NCBI GenBank assembly: GCA_944381325.1
Contig: CALWKS010000004.1
Coordinates: 21,189-85,188, forward strand
DNA: 64,000 nucleotides
Origin: an uncultured Christensenellaceae bacterium
Lineage (GTDB): Bacteria > Bacillota > Clostridia > Christensenellales > UBA3700
Reading direction: 5' to 3'
Shown: piece by piece, positions 50,996 through 59,553 of the stretch
Numbering within the stretch: position 1 is the stretch's first letter
Layout: each line of letters opens with the position of its first letter
Notes under the pieces: generated by a model
What the model was told of the DNA's origin: nothing
Seen by the model: the letters and a program-made list of their open reading frames with translations, nothing else
Databases searched by the model: none
Position numbers and translations under genes: made by a program

Positions 50996-51744
50996 TATTT
51001 CTTAAGTACCCCCGCTTTTTTGAGTTCTTTTGCAATCTTAAGTCCGATAAGAGTGCCGACAACTGCAACTGCACAGACCGCGACAGTCATGCCTACAGCA
51101 GACCACGGCGCGTTTTCAGCCACTGCCGTCATTCCTACGTCGTTGATGATCTTATTGTAAATATAGTTGAACGGCAGAGAAAGCGGATTGTACAGCGCAA
51201 CTGCAAAGAACACCGCCTTGTCTGACCTATATCCTTTGAATATCAGTATCACGAGTATTTCGAGAATAAGTCCGACTATAATGTTGTTTATAAACATTGC
51301 AGGCGACATAAAAAGCTGTATCACGCCTGTAAATACCGCCATAAGCAACATGCTGCCTGTCTTTCTCACCTTTGCAAGCGCAATTGCGGGAAATACCGAC
51401 AGCTGAAGTCCGGTAACAAGCTGCGCTATGCCGAATACCGTGGTAAGCAGAGGCACTACAAGCATCATTACGGAGCTTGTCAGAAGGGTTATCGCCGCCA
51501 TCACAGCCAGAAATACAATGTCTTTGACCTTGTATTTCTGAAACAGTCTGCCGCCCTGCTCCGGATCGTGCGACTTTTCTTTCTTTACGAAAAAACTTTC
51601 TTCCACAGTTTCGTCCGTGCAGGCAAGCGCTTCTTTTTCATTAAAGTCAACATTAACTTTTTCTTTAATATTTTCCGAGCCCGTGTTGATCAAGCTTTCT
51701 TTCTGCTCTTTTTCGCAGCTTATCGTTTTGTCTTCCAAAATCAT
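50995..51744 (-). CDS. ECF transporter S component, MptE/Trep_Strep-like
   Basis: 249 residues. The first about 75 residues are hydrophilic and acidic, an unusual extension; the rest has about five to six membrane helices (KDIVFLAVMAAITLLTSSVMMLVVP..., GLQLSVFPAIALAKV). The pattern fits the MptE/Trep_Strep group of S components, which lack a firmly known vitamin ligand. In group A streptococci an ECF system linked to the sia operon has been reported to take up haem. GGAGGTGAG precedes the ATG, which overlaps the upstream ABC gene. Confidence 0.8.
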   Translation of the reverse strand: MILEDKTISCEKEQKESLINTGSENIKEKVNVDFNEKEALACTDETVEESFFVKKEKSHDPEQGGRLFQKYKVKDIVFLAVMAAITLLTSSVMMLVVPLLTTVFGIAQLVTGLQLSVFPAIALAKVRKTGSMLLMAVFTGVIQLFMSPAMFINNIIVGLILEILVILIFKGYRSDKAVFFAVALYNPLSLPFNYIYNKIINDVGMTAVAENAPWSAVGMTVAVCAVAVVGTLIGLKIAKELKKAGVLKK

Positions 51745-53426
51745 CTCACCTCCGCAATTTTTCCGTTTTCTATTCTGTACACTCTTTCAGCTATAGCCAT
51801 TGTGGACTCTCTGTGCGAAACCAGAATGATCGCCTTGTCCTTTTTCTGCTCTGCCAGAGACTTAAGGATTATGCCTTCGTTTATGCTGTCGACGTTGCTT
51901 GTAGGCTCGTCAAGAAGAATGAGTCCGCTTCCTCTCAGAAAAGCTCTTGCAAGTCCTATTCTCTGTTTTTCGCCTGCGCTTAAGTTGTCGCCGAGCGCTC
52001 CGGCACGGGTCTTGTAACCTTCAGGCATTTCGCTTATGAAGTCGTGGATAGAAGCCTGCCTGCACGCCTTTTCAAGTTCTTCATCCGTAGCGTTTTCTTT
52101 GGCTATTCTCAGATTTTCTTCTATCGTCTCGTCAAACAGATATGTCGTCTGACTAACCATTGTCACGTTGTCAAGAAGATTGTCTGAATCCACTTTTTCT
52201 ATTTCGTTGCCGTTGTAATTTATCTCTCCCGAATCTTTGCTCCAGAATCTCATAAGAAGCTTCAACAGCGTAGATTTGCCGCATCCGCTTTCTCCTACTA
52301 TACCTACGATCTCTCCGCGTCTTGCTCTCATGCATATATCTTCAAGCACCTTTGCGTCCTTTTCGTACCCGAAGCTCATATCTTTTACTTCGAGGTTTTC
52401 AAAGCTGAATTTTTCACCGTTCTCAACTTTTTCGACAACAGGCTTTTCCTTGAGCAGTCTGAGTACTCTGTCTCCGCTTGCAAAAGTCTGAGTAAGATTG
52501 CCGGGAAGCGCCGATATTGCAATGACGGGTCCGAAGCTTCCGAATATCGCAACGACTCCTATCACCGCTTTTCCTACAGATATCACTCCCGCAACGGCAA
52601 GCGCAACCGCTACGCCCGTTGCGATAAGAGTCATGAGCGACACCGTGAATTCAGTAACCGCAGTAGCGTTGGCGATCTTATACTTGAGTTCGTGCGTATG
52701 ATCGAGAAGCTCTTCTGACCTTTCAGATACCTCTTTCTTTCTTATGTCTCCCGCATTGTTCAGAACTATATCCTTAATACCTTTTATACTGTCCAGGAAA
52801 TATGCATTGAAAGCCGCGAAGCAAGCGCGGTATTTTACGCCGGCGTCTCTCATTGCAGACGAAGATATCATCGGCGCAACAATACCCACCGCGATAAAGC
52901 CTGCCAACGCAACGAGTGAAAGCCACCAGCTCGATACGAATCCGACAAACAAAAATACCGCCGTCGATACGGTTATCGCAATACATATCGGTGAAACCGT
53001 ATGCGCATAAAATACTTCAAGCGTTTCGATATCTGACGTAAGCATAGCGATTATGCTGCCCTTCTGCTTGCTCTCAAGCTTTGCAGGGCACAGCCTTCTG
53101 AGCGCAGTGAAAATCTTGTCTCTGAGCACAGCAAGCAGCTTGAATGCTATATAATGATTGCAATACTGTTCTATAAATCTGAGTCCTCCTCTGAGAGCGC
53201 CCAGTCCTACCGCAAGTCCTATTATCCAACCGTATGACAGTGCTATCTGTTCTCCGAGCGCCTTTGCAACGCCCACAGCGCCGAAAACCGTAACGCCCAT
53301 AGAACAAATGAATCCCAGGCTGCCGTTTATCACCGCAAATACCATAACGTACGCAAGGCTGCCCAGAAGGAGAATCAGACTTGCCATTATTTTGCCGCCG
53401 CCCATCCTGCTCTTCTGCTTTTTCAT
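51741..53426 (-). CDS. exporter-type ABC protein, fused permease-ATPase (second of pair)
   Basis: 561 residues: six membrane helices (about 1-300), then an ATPase with GESGCGKST, LSAGEKQR and LILLDEPTSNVD. The catalytic Glu is present. It probably forms a heterodimer with the protein encoded just upstream (ATGA overlap). Pairs like this accompany ECF S components of the Trep_Strep group, and siaD/siaE of the streptococcal haem operon are a comparable pair. The substrate is unknown. Confidence 0.88.
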   Translation of the reverse strand: MKKQKSRMGGGKIMASLILLLGSLAYVMVFAVINGSLGFICSMGVTVFGAVGVAKALGEQIALSYGWIIGLAVGLGALRGGLRFIEQYCNHYIAFKLLAVLRDKIFTALRRLCPAKLESKQKGSIIAMLTSDIETLEVFYAHTVSPICIAITVSTAVFLFVGFVSSWWLSLVALAGFIAVGIVAPMISSSAMRDAGVKYRACFAAFNAYFLDSIKGIKDIVLNNAGDIRKKEVSERSEELLDHTHELKYKIANATAVTEFTVSLMTLIATGVAVALAVAGVISVGKAVIGVVAIFGSFGPVIAISALPGNLTQTFASGDRVLRLLKEKPVVEKVENGEKFSFENLEVKDMSFGYEKDAKVLEDICMRARRGEIVGIVGESGCGKSTLLKLLMRFWSKDSGEINYNGNEIEKVDSDNLLDNVTMVSQTTYLFDETIEENLRIAKENATDEELEKACRQASIHDFISEMPEGYKTRAGALGDNLSAGEKQRIGLARAFLRGSGLILLDEPTSNVDSINEGIILKSLAEQKKDKAIILVSHRESTMAIAERVYRIENGKIAEVR

Positions 53427-55159
53427 AGAGCACCTCCTTTTGCGTACTGCATATATCCCCTTTCAAGCTGTTTCTGCGCATTGTAGAGCGCCGCGTATTC
53501 TCCATTCTCGGCGCAAAGCTCGTCATGCGTACCGCTCTCTGCCACACGCCCGTCCTTCAGATAATAAATGTTGTCCGCGCCTACTACGTTCTCAAGTCTG
53601 TGCGAAATGACGACGACCGCAGCCTTTTCTGACAGAGCGCGGATATTGCGCATAATGACGGTCTCGCTTTCTACGTCAATGTTTGAAGTTGCCTCGTCGA
53701 ACACGTAAATATCCTTGTCCGCAACAAGGTTGACCGCAAGAGCGAGCCTCTGCTTCTGTCCACCTGATATATTGCCGGCGTCTTCGCTGACTACCTTGTC
53801 AAGTCCGCCGTTTTCACGTATGAACGCGGCAAGATTAACCTTCTCTAGCGCTGCAAATATCTCATCGTCTTTCACGCCTTTTTTTGCCAGACGGAAGTTG
53901 TCTCTTACGCTTTCATTGAAGATATACGTGTTGTAGCTCACGACTGCCAGGTGCGAATAATAACTTTCGCGCGATAACGCGTCAAAGGTATCTCCGCCAA
54001 CCGTTACTTTGCCCTTCTGAGGTCTCAGCGCGCCAGTAATAAGTCCGACGACCGTGGACTTGCCGCTGCCGCTTTCTCCTACTATCGCGGTTATTCCTTT
54101 GCCGAAAGTCATATCAATGTCTTTCAGCACCTCTCTTTTCCCGTCGTAAGAGAAGGTAACTCCTTCAAGTTTTACGTCTCCGTCCTTCACTTCTCCGCTT
54201 CCCCATACAGGCGGCTCAGCGTCAAGAAGCGCCTTGATCTTTTTTCCTGCGCTTGCGCCGTTCATGGCAACGTGGAACGCACTGCCGAGAGCTCTGAGCG
54301 GCAGGAAAAACTCTACCGCGACCAACACGAGAAAAAGCGCATGATAAGGACTGAGATATCCGTTTACCACACCCGTTACCGCAAGCGCAATGCCAGCGCC
54401 CGCTCCGCCGAAAGCGACAAAGTCCATTATCGTCGTGCTTGCCAGCTGCATTACCAGAACTTTCATCGTGATCTTGCGGAATTCTTCAGCTTTTTCGTTC
54501 ATTCTGTCGTGATAACGCGCATCAGCCCTGAATATCTTAAGCTCTTTGAGTCCCTGAACGCTGTCAAGGAAGCTGTCCCCCATCGCGGTGTACTTGCCCC
54601 AGTATTTTGCAAATATTTTCTTTGCATACTTGCTCACCGCTACAATAGAAAGCGGAATAAGCGGCACGCAAGCAAGCAGAACGAGAGAGGTTCTCCAGTC
54701 TACGAATACGCATACCGCAAACAATATAAACGGAGCTATAACCGAGAAAAAGAACTGAGGCAGATAGCTTGAATAATAGAGGTCGAGCTGCTCTATGCCT
54801 TCCATACTCACCTGAGTAAGTCCTGCCATGCTCATCTCTTCGGTCGTACGCACGCCGAGAGTTATTATCTTGTCATAAGTCTTTTCTCTGAGCTCTCTCT
54901 TTACCTTTGCTCCGAGACGCGCTTTCAGTCTGTTTGCCGATATGCCGAGAGGCACTCTGATCACTACCCCTGCAACGGCAAACAGTGCAGGCAAAATATA
55001 TTCCTGAGCATCAGCCCCGTTTGCCGCCAGTGCGATTATCCAGCAAATGCAAGCGGTTATGCCCATATTGAGCAGCATCGCAACGACAGACAACACAACC
55101 GCCGCCGCGATATATTTTCCGCTCCCTTTTGCCAGTCTGAATAAATCTTTGTCCAACAT
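53423..55159 (-). CDS. exporter-type ABC protein, fused permease-ATPase (first of pair)
   Basis: 578 residues: six membrane helices, then an ATPase with GESGSGKST, ISGGQKQR and VFDEATSNID. AAGGAAG precedes the ATG. It resembles CydD/CydC-class and yersiniabactin-importer-class ABC proteins; the latter have exporter folds but import siderophores. The neighbouring ECF genes favour a role in metal or tetrapyrrole uptake, as inference. Confidence 0.88.
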   Translation of the reverse strand: MLDKDLFRLAKGSGKYIAAAVVLSVVAMLLNMGITACICWIIALAANGADAQEYILPALFAVAGVVIRVPLGISANRLKARLGAKVKRELREKTYDKIITLGVRTTEEMSMAGLTQVSMEGIEQLDLYYSSYLPQFFFSVIAPFILFAVCVFVDWRTSLVLLACVPLIPLSIVAVSKYAKKIFAKYWGKYTAMGDSFLDSVQGLKELKIFRADARYHDRMNEKAEEFRKITMKVLVMQLASTTIMDFVAFGGAGAGIALAVTGVVNGYLSPYHALFLVLVAVEFFLPLRALGSAFHVAMNGASAGKKIKALLDAEPPVWGSGEVKDGDVKLEGVTFSYDGKREVLKDIDMTFGKGITAIVGESGSGKSTVVGLITGALRPQKGKVTVGGDTFDALSRESYYSHLAVVSYNTYIFNESVRDNFRLAKKGVKDDEIFAALEKVNLAAFIRENGGLDKVVSEDAGNISGGQKQRLALAVNLVADKDIYVFDEATSNIDVESETVIMRNIRALSEKAAVVVISHRLENVVGADNIYYLKDGRVAESGTHDELCAENGEYAALYNAQKQLERGYMQYAKGGAL

Positions 55160-55180
55160 ATAATCTTCCTTCTTTTTGTC

Positions 55181-55684
55181 TTAACCGACAAGTTTTGCCT
55201 TTGTTAAATCGGGTTTTATCGAATATTCCACCGTCTTGTTCATCACCGTAACGACGCAACTGAGATTTATTTTGTTTTCTAGATCCTCTTTTGACACTTC
55301 AAAAGTAAATCCCTGATAAGAGCCGTCTTCACTCTCAGTTCCGCTTTTCTCTCCGTCTGCAGTTATGATTTTTACCGCTCCCAGCATACCTTCCTTGCAA
55401 TAATATGTAAGCCTGTATCCCTGAGCAGTCTTCTCAACCTGAACGTAATCGGCACAGTTTGACGATATCATTGTCTTCCCCATTACAGAAGTGTCGCCTA
55501 TCTCGTAAGGCAGTCTGAACACACCCGTTTCTTCAGAATCTATATCGTATATCCCGCCTAAGTCTCTGTCGTAAACGTCTTTGCCGCTGAAATTGTCTTC
55601 TTCGGCTTTGCCGCACGCCGCAAGCGCAAATACAAGCACCGCTACAATCGCGACTACAGCTGTTAATACAGCAACCTTTTTCAT
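55181..55684 (-). CDS. small lipoprotein, possibly NEAT-like
   Basis: 167 residues. The signal peptide ends LAACGK (lipid Cys 24). The remainder is one beta-rich domain (about 50-165) with the segment order TSVMGKTMISSNCADYVQVEK ... YRLTYYCKEGM ... FEVSKEDLENKINLSCVV, ending in VEYSIKPDL. The spacing of Ser/Met and strand motifs recalls haem-binding NEAT domains (Shp, Isd), but key Tyr residues are not clear, so this is a guess. It is probably the extracellular binding protein of the transporter cluster. AAAGGAG lies before the ATG, and it sits 21 bp before the ABC pair. Confidence 0.75.
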   Translation of the reverse strand: MKKVAVLTAVVAIVAVLVFALAACGKAEEDNFSGKDVYDRDLGGIYDIDSEETGVFRLPYEIGDTSVMGKTMISSNCADYVQVEKTAQGYRLTYYCKEGMLGAVKIITADGEKSGTESEDGSYQGFTFEVSKEDLENKINLSCVVTVMNKTVEYSIKPDLTKAKLVG

Positions 55685-55695
55685 AACATTCTCCT

Positions 55696-56058
55696 TTATT
55701 CAGATTTGTCGTTTTGAGTTTTCTTTAGCGATTTATTTATTTTTTTCTCGCGACGCTTTCTCTTCAGAGTCTCAGACACGTGCGCCCATGCCACACGGGG
55801 ATTGTAAAACATCATTCTGGGTCCCGAATAACGCATCACTTCTTTTATCTTCTCTCTCATCTCAGGCTTGTAACAATGTATCCTGCAATTTGAGCAAAAC
55901 GGTTTATTCTCTCCGAAAGGACACTTTGCGCGTCTGAACTGAACGTATTCCCAAAGTTGCTGACACTCTCCGCACAACTCGCCTTTTTTCGTCTTGTGCT
56001 TTCTTCTACAATAAAGCTCGATCATAAACCTGACCGTATTAAGGTCGTTCTGTTGCAT
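55696..56058 (-). CDS. YgbA_NO (nitrous oxide-stimulated promoter) family protein
   Basis: 120 residues with conserved cysteines: CRRKH, LCGECQQLWEYVQFRR, CPFGENKPFCSNCRIHCY. This Cys pattern is the hallmark of the YgbA family (nitric-oxide-responsive in enterobacteria) and suggests metal or iron-sulphur binding. The C-terminus is Lys-rich. It is the first gene of the seven-gene cluster; its ribosome binding site directly abuts an 18-bp palindrome, so it is under the same metal-type control as the transporter. Confidence 0.88.
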   Translation of the reverse strand: MQQNDLNTVRFMIELYCRRKHKTKKGELCGECQQLWEYVQFRRAKCPFGENKPFCSNCRIHCYKPEMREKIKEVMRYSGPRMMFYNPRVAWAHVSETLKRKRREKKINKSLKKTQNDKSE

Positions 56059-56071
56059 ACGTTTTCTCCTT

Positions 56072-56089
56072 GGTTAGCAATTGCTAACC
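56072..56089. promoter_or_regulatory. perfect 18-bp palindrome, candidate metalloregulator operator
   Basis: GGTTAGCAATTGCTAACC, ending 4 bases before the ribosome binding site of the YgbA-type gene. The TTAGC/GCTAA half-sites recall DtxR/IdeR-class iron boxes. It would lie in the 5' leader of the cluster's transcript. Confidence 0.65.
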
Positions 56090-56230
56090 GTATCAGATAA
56101 AATAAAGGCAGAATATTTGCAGATTTTTCTTGCTTTTATCCGCAAAACCTTCGCCGCAAGTGCTTAAATTGTTCTTTGCCTTCACTTTCTGCAACATATA
56201 TATTAGCACATCGGCTAAAACATATTATAT

Positions 56231-56248
56231 TGTTAGCCATTGCTAACA
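56231..56248. promoter_or_regulatory. second TTAGC/GCTAA operator, overlapping a minus-strand promoter
   Basis: TGTTAGC and GCTAACA around CATT. It lies just upstream of a minus-strand TATAAT (56224-56229), so it would cover the -35/-10 region and block transcription when bound. The predicted leader from here to the YgbA-type gene is about 160 nt. The rest of the 387-bp gap (56059-56445) shows only the plus-strand promoter at 56390. Confidence 0.6.
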
Positions 56249-56389
56249 TATTGCTGCTTAATAAATTATATGCACAATTTGTCTCACAAGCCATATTTTG
56301 ATATAAAACAGTCACACTTAACGCCTTATACAGAATAACTACAGCAGAATAGTTACCTCTTGCTTACTGATACAAAATCAAAAGCGGTA

Positions 56390-56418
56390 TTGACCTGACA
56401 GATTTAATATTTTATAAT
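56390..56418 (+). promoter_or_regulatory. promoter of the enoate reductase gene
   Basis: TTGACC (56390-56395), a 17-bp spacer and TATAAT (56413-56418), 27 bp before the ATG. Confidence 0.82.
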
Positions 56419-56445
56419 AAAGACAGAAATCAAGGAGGGAAAACT

Positions 56446-58497
56446 ATGCAGGATAAATACAAAGCTCTGTTTACGCCATGGAAAATACGCGACGTCGAAA
56501 TTAAAAACCGCGTTGTGCTTTGTCCTATGGGCGGCACTTCTCTGTTCGGCTGGATGGAGCCCAATCACTTTGACAAAGTCGCCGCGGATTTCTTTATGGA
56601 ACGCGCAAAACACGATGTCGGACTGATTATTCCCGGCATTGCTCCGCTGAGAGACCTTATGGGCGGCAGATGGCTGTATCAGAACAAAAAGATGTTCCGT
56701 CAGCTAAAAGACTATATGGTCGAGTTTCATAAGACGGGAGCAAAAATGTTTATACAGCTCACCGCCGGATTCGGCAGGTCGTTTGCGGTGACAGACGCGC
56801 TTGTGCCTATGCTGAAAAACAAGGTACTCGGCACTCTGGCGAAACCATTTATCGACATTCAATATATCTGCGCTTCACCGTCAGAACTGCCCTCTCGATG
56901 GGCTGAAGACGTGAAATGCCGTGCTCTGACTAAAAAAGAAATCGAACATATGATATACGCTTTTGCAGAAACAGCCCGTCTTTGCAAAGAAGCGGGAGTG
57001 GATGGCGTAGAGGTGCATGCGGTACACGAAGGCTATCTCCTCGACCAGTTTACTCTGCCGTACACCAATAAGCGTACGGACGAATACGGAGGAAGTTTTG
57101 AAAACCGTTACCGTTTCGCCGTAGAAGTCGTAAAGGCTATAAAAAAAGCGTGCGGTGAAAATTATCCCGTATCTTTGCGCTACTCTGTCCTGAGCAAGAC
57201 CAAAGATTTCTGCGTAGGCGCAATGCCGGGCGAAGTTTATGACGAAATCGGAAGAGATATGAAAGAAAGCGAGATCGCCGCAAAATATCTGCAGGATGCA
57301 GGATACGATATGCTCAATGCGGACAACGGCACTTACGATGCATGGTACTGGGCTCACCCGCCTGCATACATGCCGCAGAACTGCAACCTCGACGACGTGG
57401 CTCACATAAGAAAATTCGTAGACATACCTGTTGTCTGCGCAGGAAGAATGGAGCCTGACGTTGCCGCAAAAGCCATAGAGGACGGCAGAATAGACGCTAT
57501 GGGCGTTGCGCGCCAGTTCCTTGCAGACGGAGAATGGGTAACGAAGCTCAAAGAAGACCGCCTCAACGACATACGTCCGTGCATATGCTGTCACAACGCC
57601 TGCTTCGCCATGGCGCACTATAAAGGCGTTGCCAACGACGAAGCCTTCGACGACGCTTCCCACATGGCGAGATGCGCTCTCAATCCGCAAACGATGCAGG
57701 GACACAAATACGACATTATCCCTGCCAGAAAGCCCAAAACCGTAGCAGTGATCGGCGGCGGCATAGGCGGTATGGAAACTGCGAGAATCGCAACTCTTCG
57801 CGGGCATAAAGTAACGATATACGAAAAGTCAGACAAACTGGGCGGCGTGTTTATTGCGGCTGCCGCGCCGGACTTCAAAGAAAAAGACAAACTGCTGATC
57901 AAATGGTATATAAAGCAGATCGAAGATCTCAAAATCCCCGTTAAGTTCAATTGCGAAATCAAAGACGTAAACTCTCTCAAAGAAGACGAAATCGTAGTTG
58001 CAACGGGTGCTGTAGCCCGCAAGATGAACATTAAAGGCATCGAACGCGCGATCGAAGCCGTGGATTATTTAAGCGGTGCAAACGTAGGACAAGACGTTAC
58101 CGTTATCGGCGGCGGACTTACAGGCTGTGAAATAGCTTACGACTTGTTCCTCAAAGGTAAAAATCCCACGATCGTAGAAATGAAAAACGACCTGATCGCG
58201 GTACGCGGCGTATGTCTTGCCAACTCTTCTTACCTCAGAGACTTCTTCAATTATAAGAAAGTCCCCGTATATCTTGAAAGCAAGGTTGCGGAAATAGGAG
58301 ACGGAAGCGTTACCGTAACGGATAAGGAAGGCAAAAAGACAACGCTTAAAGCTGACAGCGTAATAGTTTCTGTAGGATACACTCCTGCACCCGTAGCCGG
58401 CAAGTCAAAACGTGTTTCAGTAGTCGGAGACGCGAACGGCGTAGGCAACCTGCGCACGGTAATATGGCGCGCATGGGACGTTGCGATGAAGCTTTAA
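56446..58497 (+). CDS. old-yellow-enzyme family enoate/2,4-dienoyl-CoA reductase-like flavoenzyme
   Basis: 683 residues. The N-terminal FMN barrel (about 1-370) has VVLCPMG, HAVHEGYLLDQF and the NKRTDEYGGSFENRYRF signature. A [4Fe-4S] site follows (CICCHNAC at about 385 plus a later Cys). The C-terminal FAD/NAD(P)H part has VIGGGIGGMETAR (about 433) and a second Rossmann motif VIGGGLTGCEIAYDL. This is the layout of 2-enoate reductase, 2,4-dienoyl-CoA reductase and BaiCD/BaiH bile-acid enzymes; the substrate cannot be chosen from sequence alone. AAGGAGG lies before the ATG. It is a single gene. Confidence 0.9.
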   Translation: MQDKYKALFTPWKIRDVEIKNRVVLCPMGGTSLFGWMEPNHFDKVAADFFMERAKHDVGLIIPGIAPLRDLMGGRWLYQNKKMFRQLKDYMVEFHKTGAKMFIQLTAGFGRSFAVTDALVPMLKNKVLGTLAKPFIDIQYICASPSELPSRWAEDVKCRALTKKEIEHMIYAFAETARLCKEAGVDGVEVHAVHEGYLLDQFTLPYTNKRTDEYGGSFENRYRFAVEVVKAIKKACGENYPVSLRYSVLSKTKDFCVGAMPGEVYDEIGRDMKESEIAAKYLQDAGYDMLNADNGTYDAWYWAHPPAYMPQNCNLDDVAHIRKFVDIPVVCAGRMEPDVAAKAIEDGRIDAMGVARQFLADGEWVTKLKEDRLNDIRPCICCHNACFAMAHYKGVANDEAFDDASHMARCALNPQTMQGHKYDIIPARKPKTVAVIGGGIGGMETARIATLRGHKVTIYEKSDKLGGVFIAAAAPDFKEKDKLLIKWYIKQIEDLKIPVKFNCEIKDVNSLKEDEIVVATGAVARKMNIKGIERAIEAVDYLSGANVGQDVTVIGGGLTGCEIAYDLFLKGKNPTIVEMKNDLIAVRGVCLANSSYLRDFFNYKKVPVYLESKVAEIGDGSVTVTDKEGKKTTLKADSVIVSVGYTPAPVAGKSKRVSVVGDANGVGNLRTVIWRAWDVAMKL

Positions 58498-58548
58498 TGA
58501 ACACCTGTACGTAAAAACAGCAGAAACATTCGCAACATTTAAGACAGC

Positions 58549-58576
58549 AAAAGACGGGGCAAAAGCCCCGCCTTTT
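58549..58576 (+). terminator. terminator of the enoate reductase gene
   Basis: AAAAG-A-CGGGGC pairs with GCCCCG-C-CTTTT around an AAAA loop, with T/C-rich sequence after it. Confidence 0.8.
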
Positions 58577-58697
58577 CTCTCTCCTCTCACGCTCCGTATA
58601 TCCTGAGCCTTTTACTGCGTTTATCCGCAATTCAAAGGCTTTCAAGCCGTTAAACGTGTCAAATTATCTTATGCAACAGAATTGTCTGATAAAACAA

Positions 58698-58719
58698 AAA
58701 GAAGCCTTTCAGCTTCTTT
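58698..58719 (-). terminator. terminator of the acyl carrier protein gene
   Basis: AAAGAAGC and GCTTCTTT around a six-base loop; the minus strand continues with TTTTTGTTTT. It lies 6 bp past the stop. Confidence 0.87.
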
Positions 58720-58725
58720 ATTTCA

Positions 58726-58956
58726 TTATTTCTGATTTTTCTCAATATAAGCCACAACGTCGCCGACGGTAACGAATTCACGCACCGCATCTTCTTCTAT
58801 TTCAACGCCGAATTCTTCTTCAGCAGCCATAACGAGTTCAACCATGTCGAGAGAATCTGCCTGCAAATCCTCTTTGAGTTTGGTGTCAACGGTGATTTCG
58901 TCTTCAGATATGCTCATCTTGCCCGCGATAATTTGTTTCACCTTTTCGAGTACCAT
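58726..58956 (-). CDS. acpP: acyl carrier protein
   Basis: 76 residues from the ATG at 58954-58956 (GGAGG 8 bp upstream), the usual ACP length; the longer frame adds 15 residues that do not belong to the family. The phosphopantetheine Ser is in ADSLDMVEL (about 37), and the protein is strongly acidic. It carries acyl chains in fatty acid synthesis. A phosphopantetheinyl transferase gene lies directly upstream. Confidence 0.95.
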   Translation of the reverse strand: MVLEKVKQIIAGKMSISEDEITVDTKLKEDLQADSLDMVELVMAAEEEFGVEIEEDAVREFVTVGDVVAYIEKNQK

Positions 58957-59026
58957 TAAATTTACCTCCGTATATTGCGTAAAATACGACTTTTTCGTCA
59001 TATCGCCTTATTTTTATTACCTGTTT

Positions 59027-59055
59027 AGTATAACGCTTTTTTTCAATATTTGCAA
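59027..59055 (-). promoter_or_regulatory. acpP promoter
   Basis: The minus strand has TTGCAA (59050-59055), a 17-bp spacer and TATACT (59027-59032), about 70 bp before acpP, so acpP can be transcribed apart from malQ and the transferase gene. Confidence 0.7.
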
Positions 59056-59124
59056 CAACTTTAAACTCTCAGCCGCGATAACGCTACGAACGCGCCGCAA
59101 AATGTAGCGATTTTTGCAACAGTG

Positions 59125-59553
59125 TTATACGCATATCGTAAACAACGCGCCTTCACCGCCCGCTACCGCAAGAATATACCCGTCAATAAAGTAATGAAAC
59201 TCAGCTTCACGGGTATAATCGCCGCCTTCTCTGACCTCAGATAGTTTTATCCCTTCTCCCGTCTTTTTGCGATAAGCTTCATATGCCGTCCAGTTCTTCA
59301 TATCGACCATTGAAGAGGGGACTTCTCTGTCTTCTCTTTCAATATCTATTCCCACGGGCTTTGACGACAAAGCAAGAAGAATTATGCCGTCCGTGTGCGT
59401 TATAGACATATTCCAGTTGCTACACAACGGCGCTCCGTTCTCTTTTTTCGTTATCTTGCCTATCAACGGCTTGCCTATAACGCTAAGCGCCTTATCTGCT
59501 CTCTCTGCCAGTTCCTGTGAATCTGCACACGTGTCCGAAAAGAATATCAGCAT
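59125..59553 (-). CDS. Sfp-type 4'-phosphopantetheinyl transferase
   Basis: 142 residues from the ATG at 59551-59553, which overlaps the malQ TGA by 7 bp. The longer frame is malQ sequence. PPTase signatures: MSITHTDG, PVGIDIE (metal-binding Asp and Glu) and WTAYEAYRKK. In the last motif the usual catalytic Lys before Glu (WxxKE) is Tyr. It is shorter than Sfp (about 225) and close to AcpS in length, but the THTDG segment is Sfp-like. It probably primes the ACP encoded 168 bp downstream. Confidence 0.8.
   Translation of the reverse strand: MLIFFSDTCADSQELAERADKALSVIGKPLIGKITKKENGAPLCSNWNMSITHTDGIILLALSSKPVGIDIEREDREVPSSMVDMKNWTAYEAYRKKTGEGIKLSEVREGGDYTREAEFHYFIDGYILAVAGGEGALFTICV

Noticed and set aside
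56881..57807. Minus-strand reading frame of 308 codons inside the enoate reductase gene
   Set aside because: Fully antisense to a clear enzyme gene with intact motifs; no start signal.
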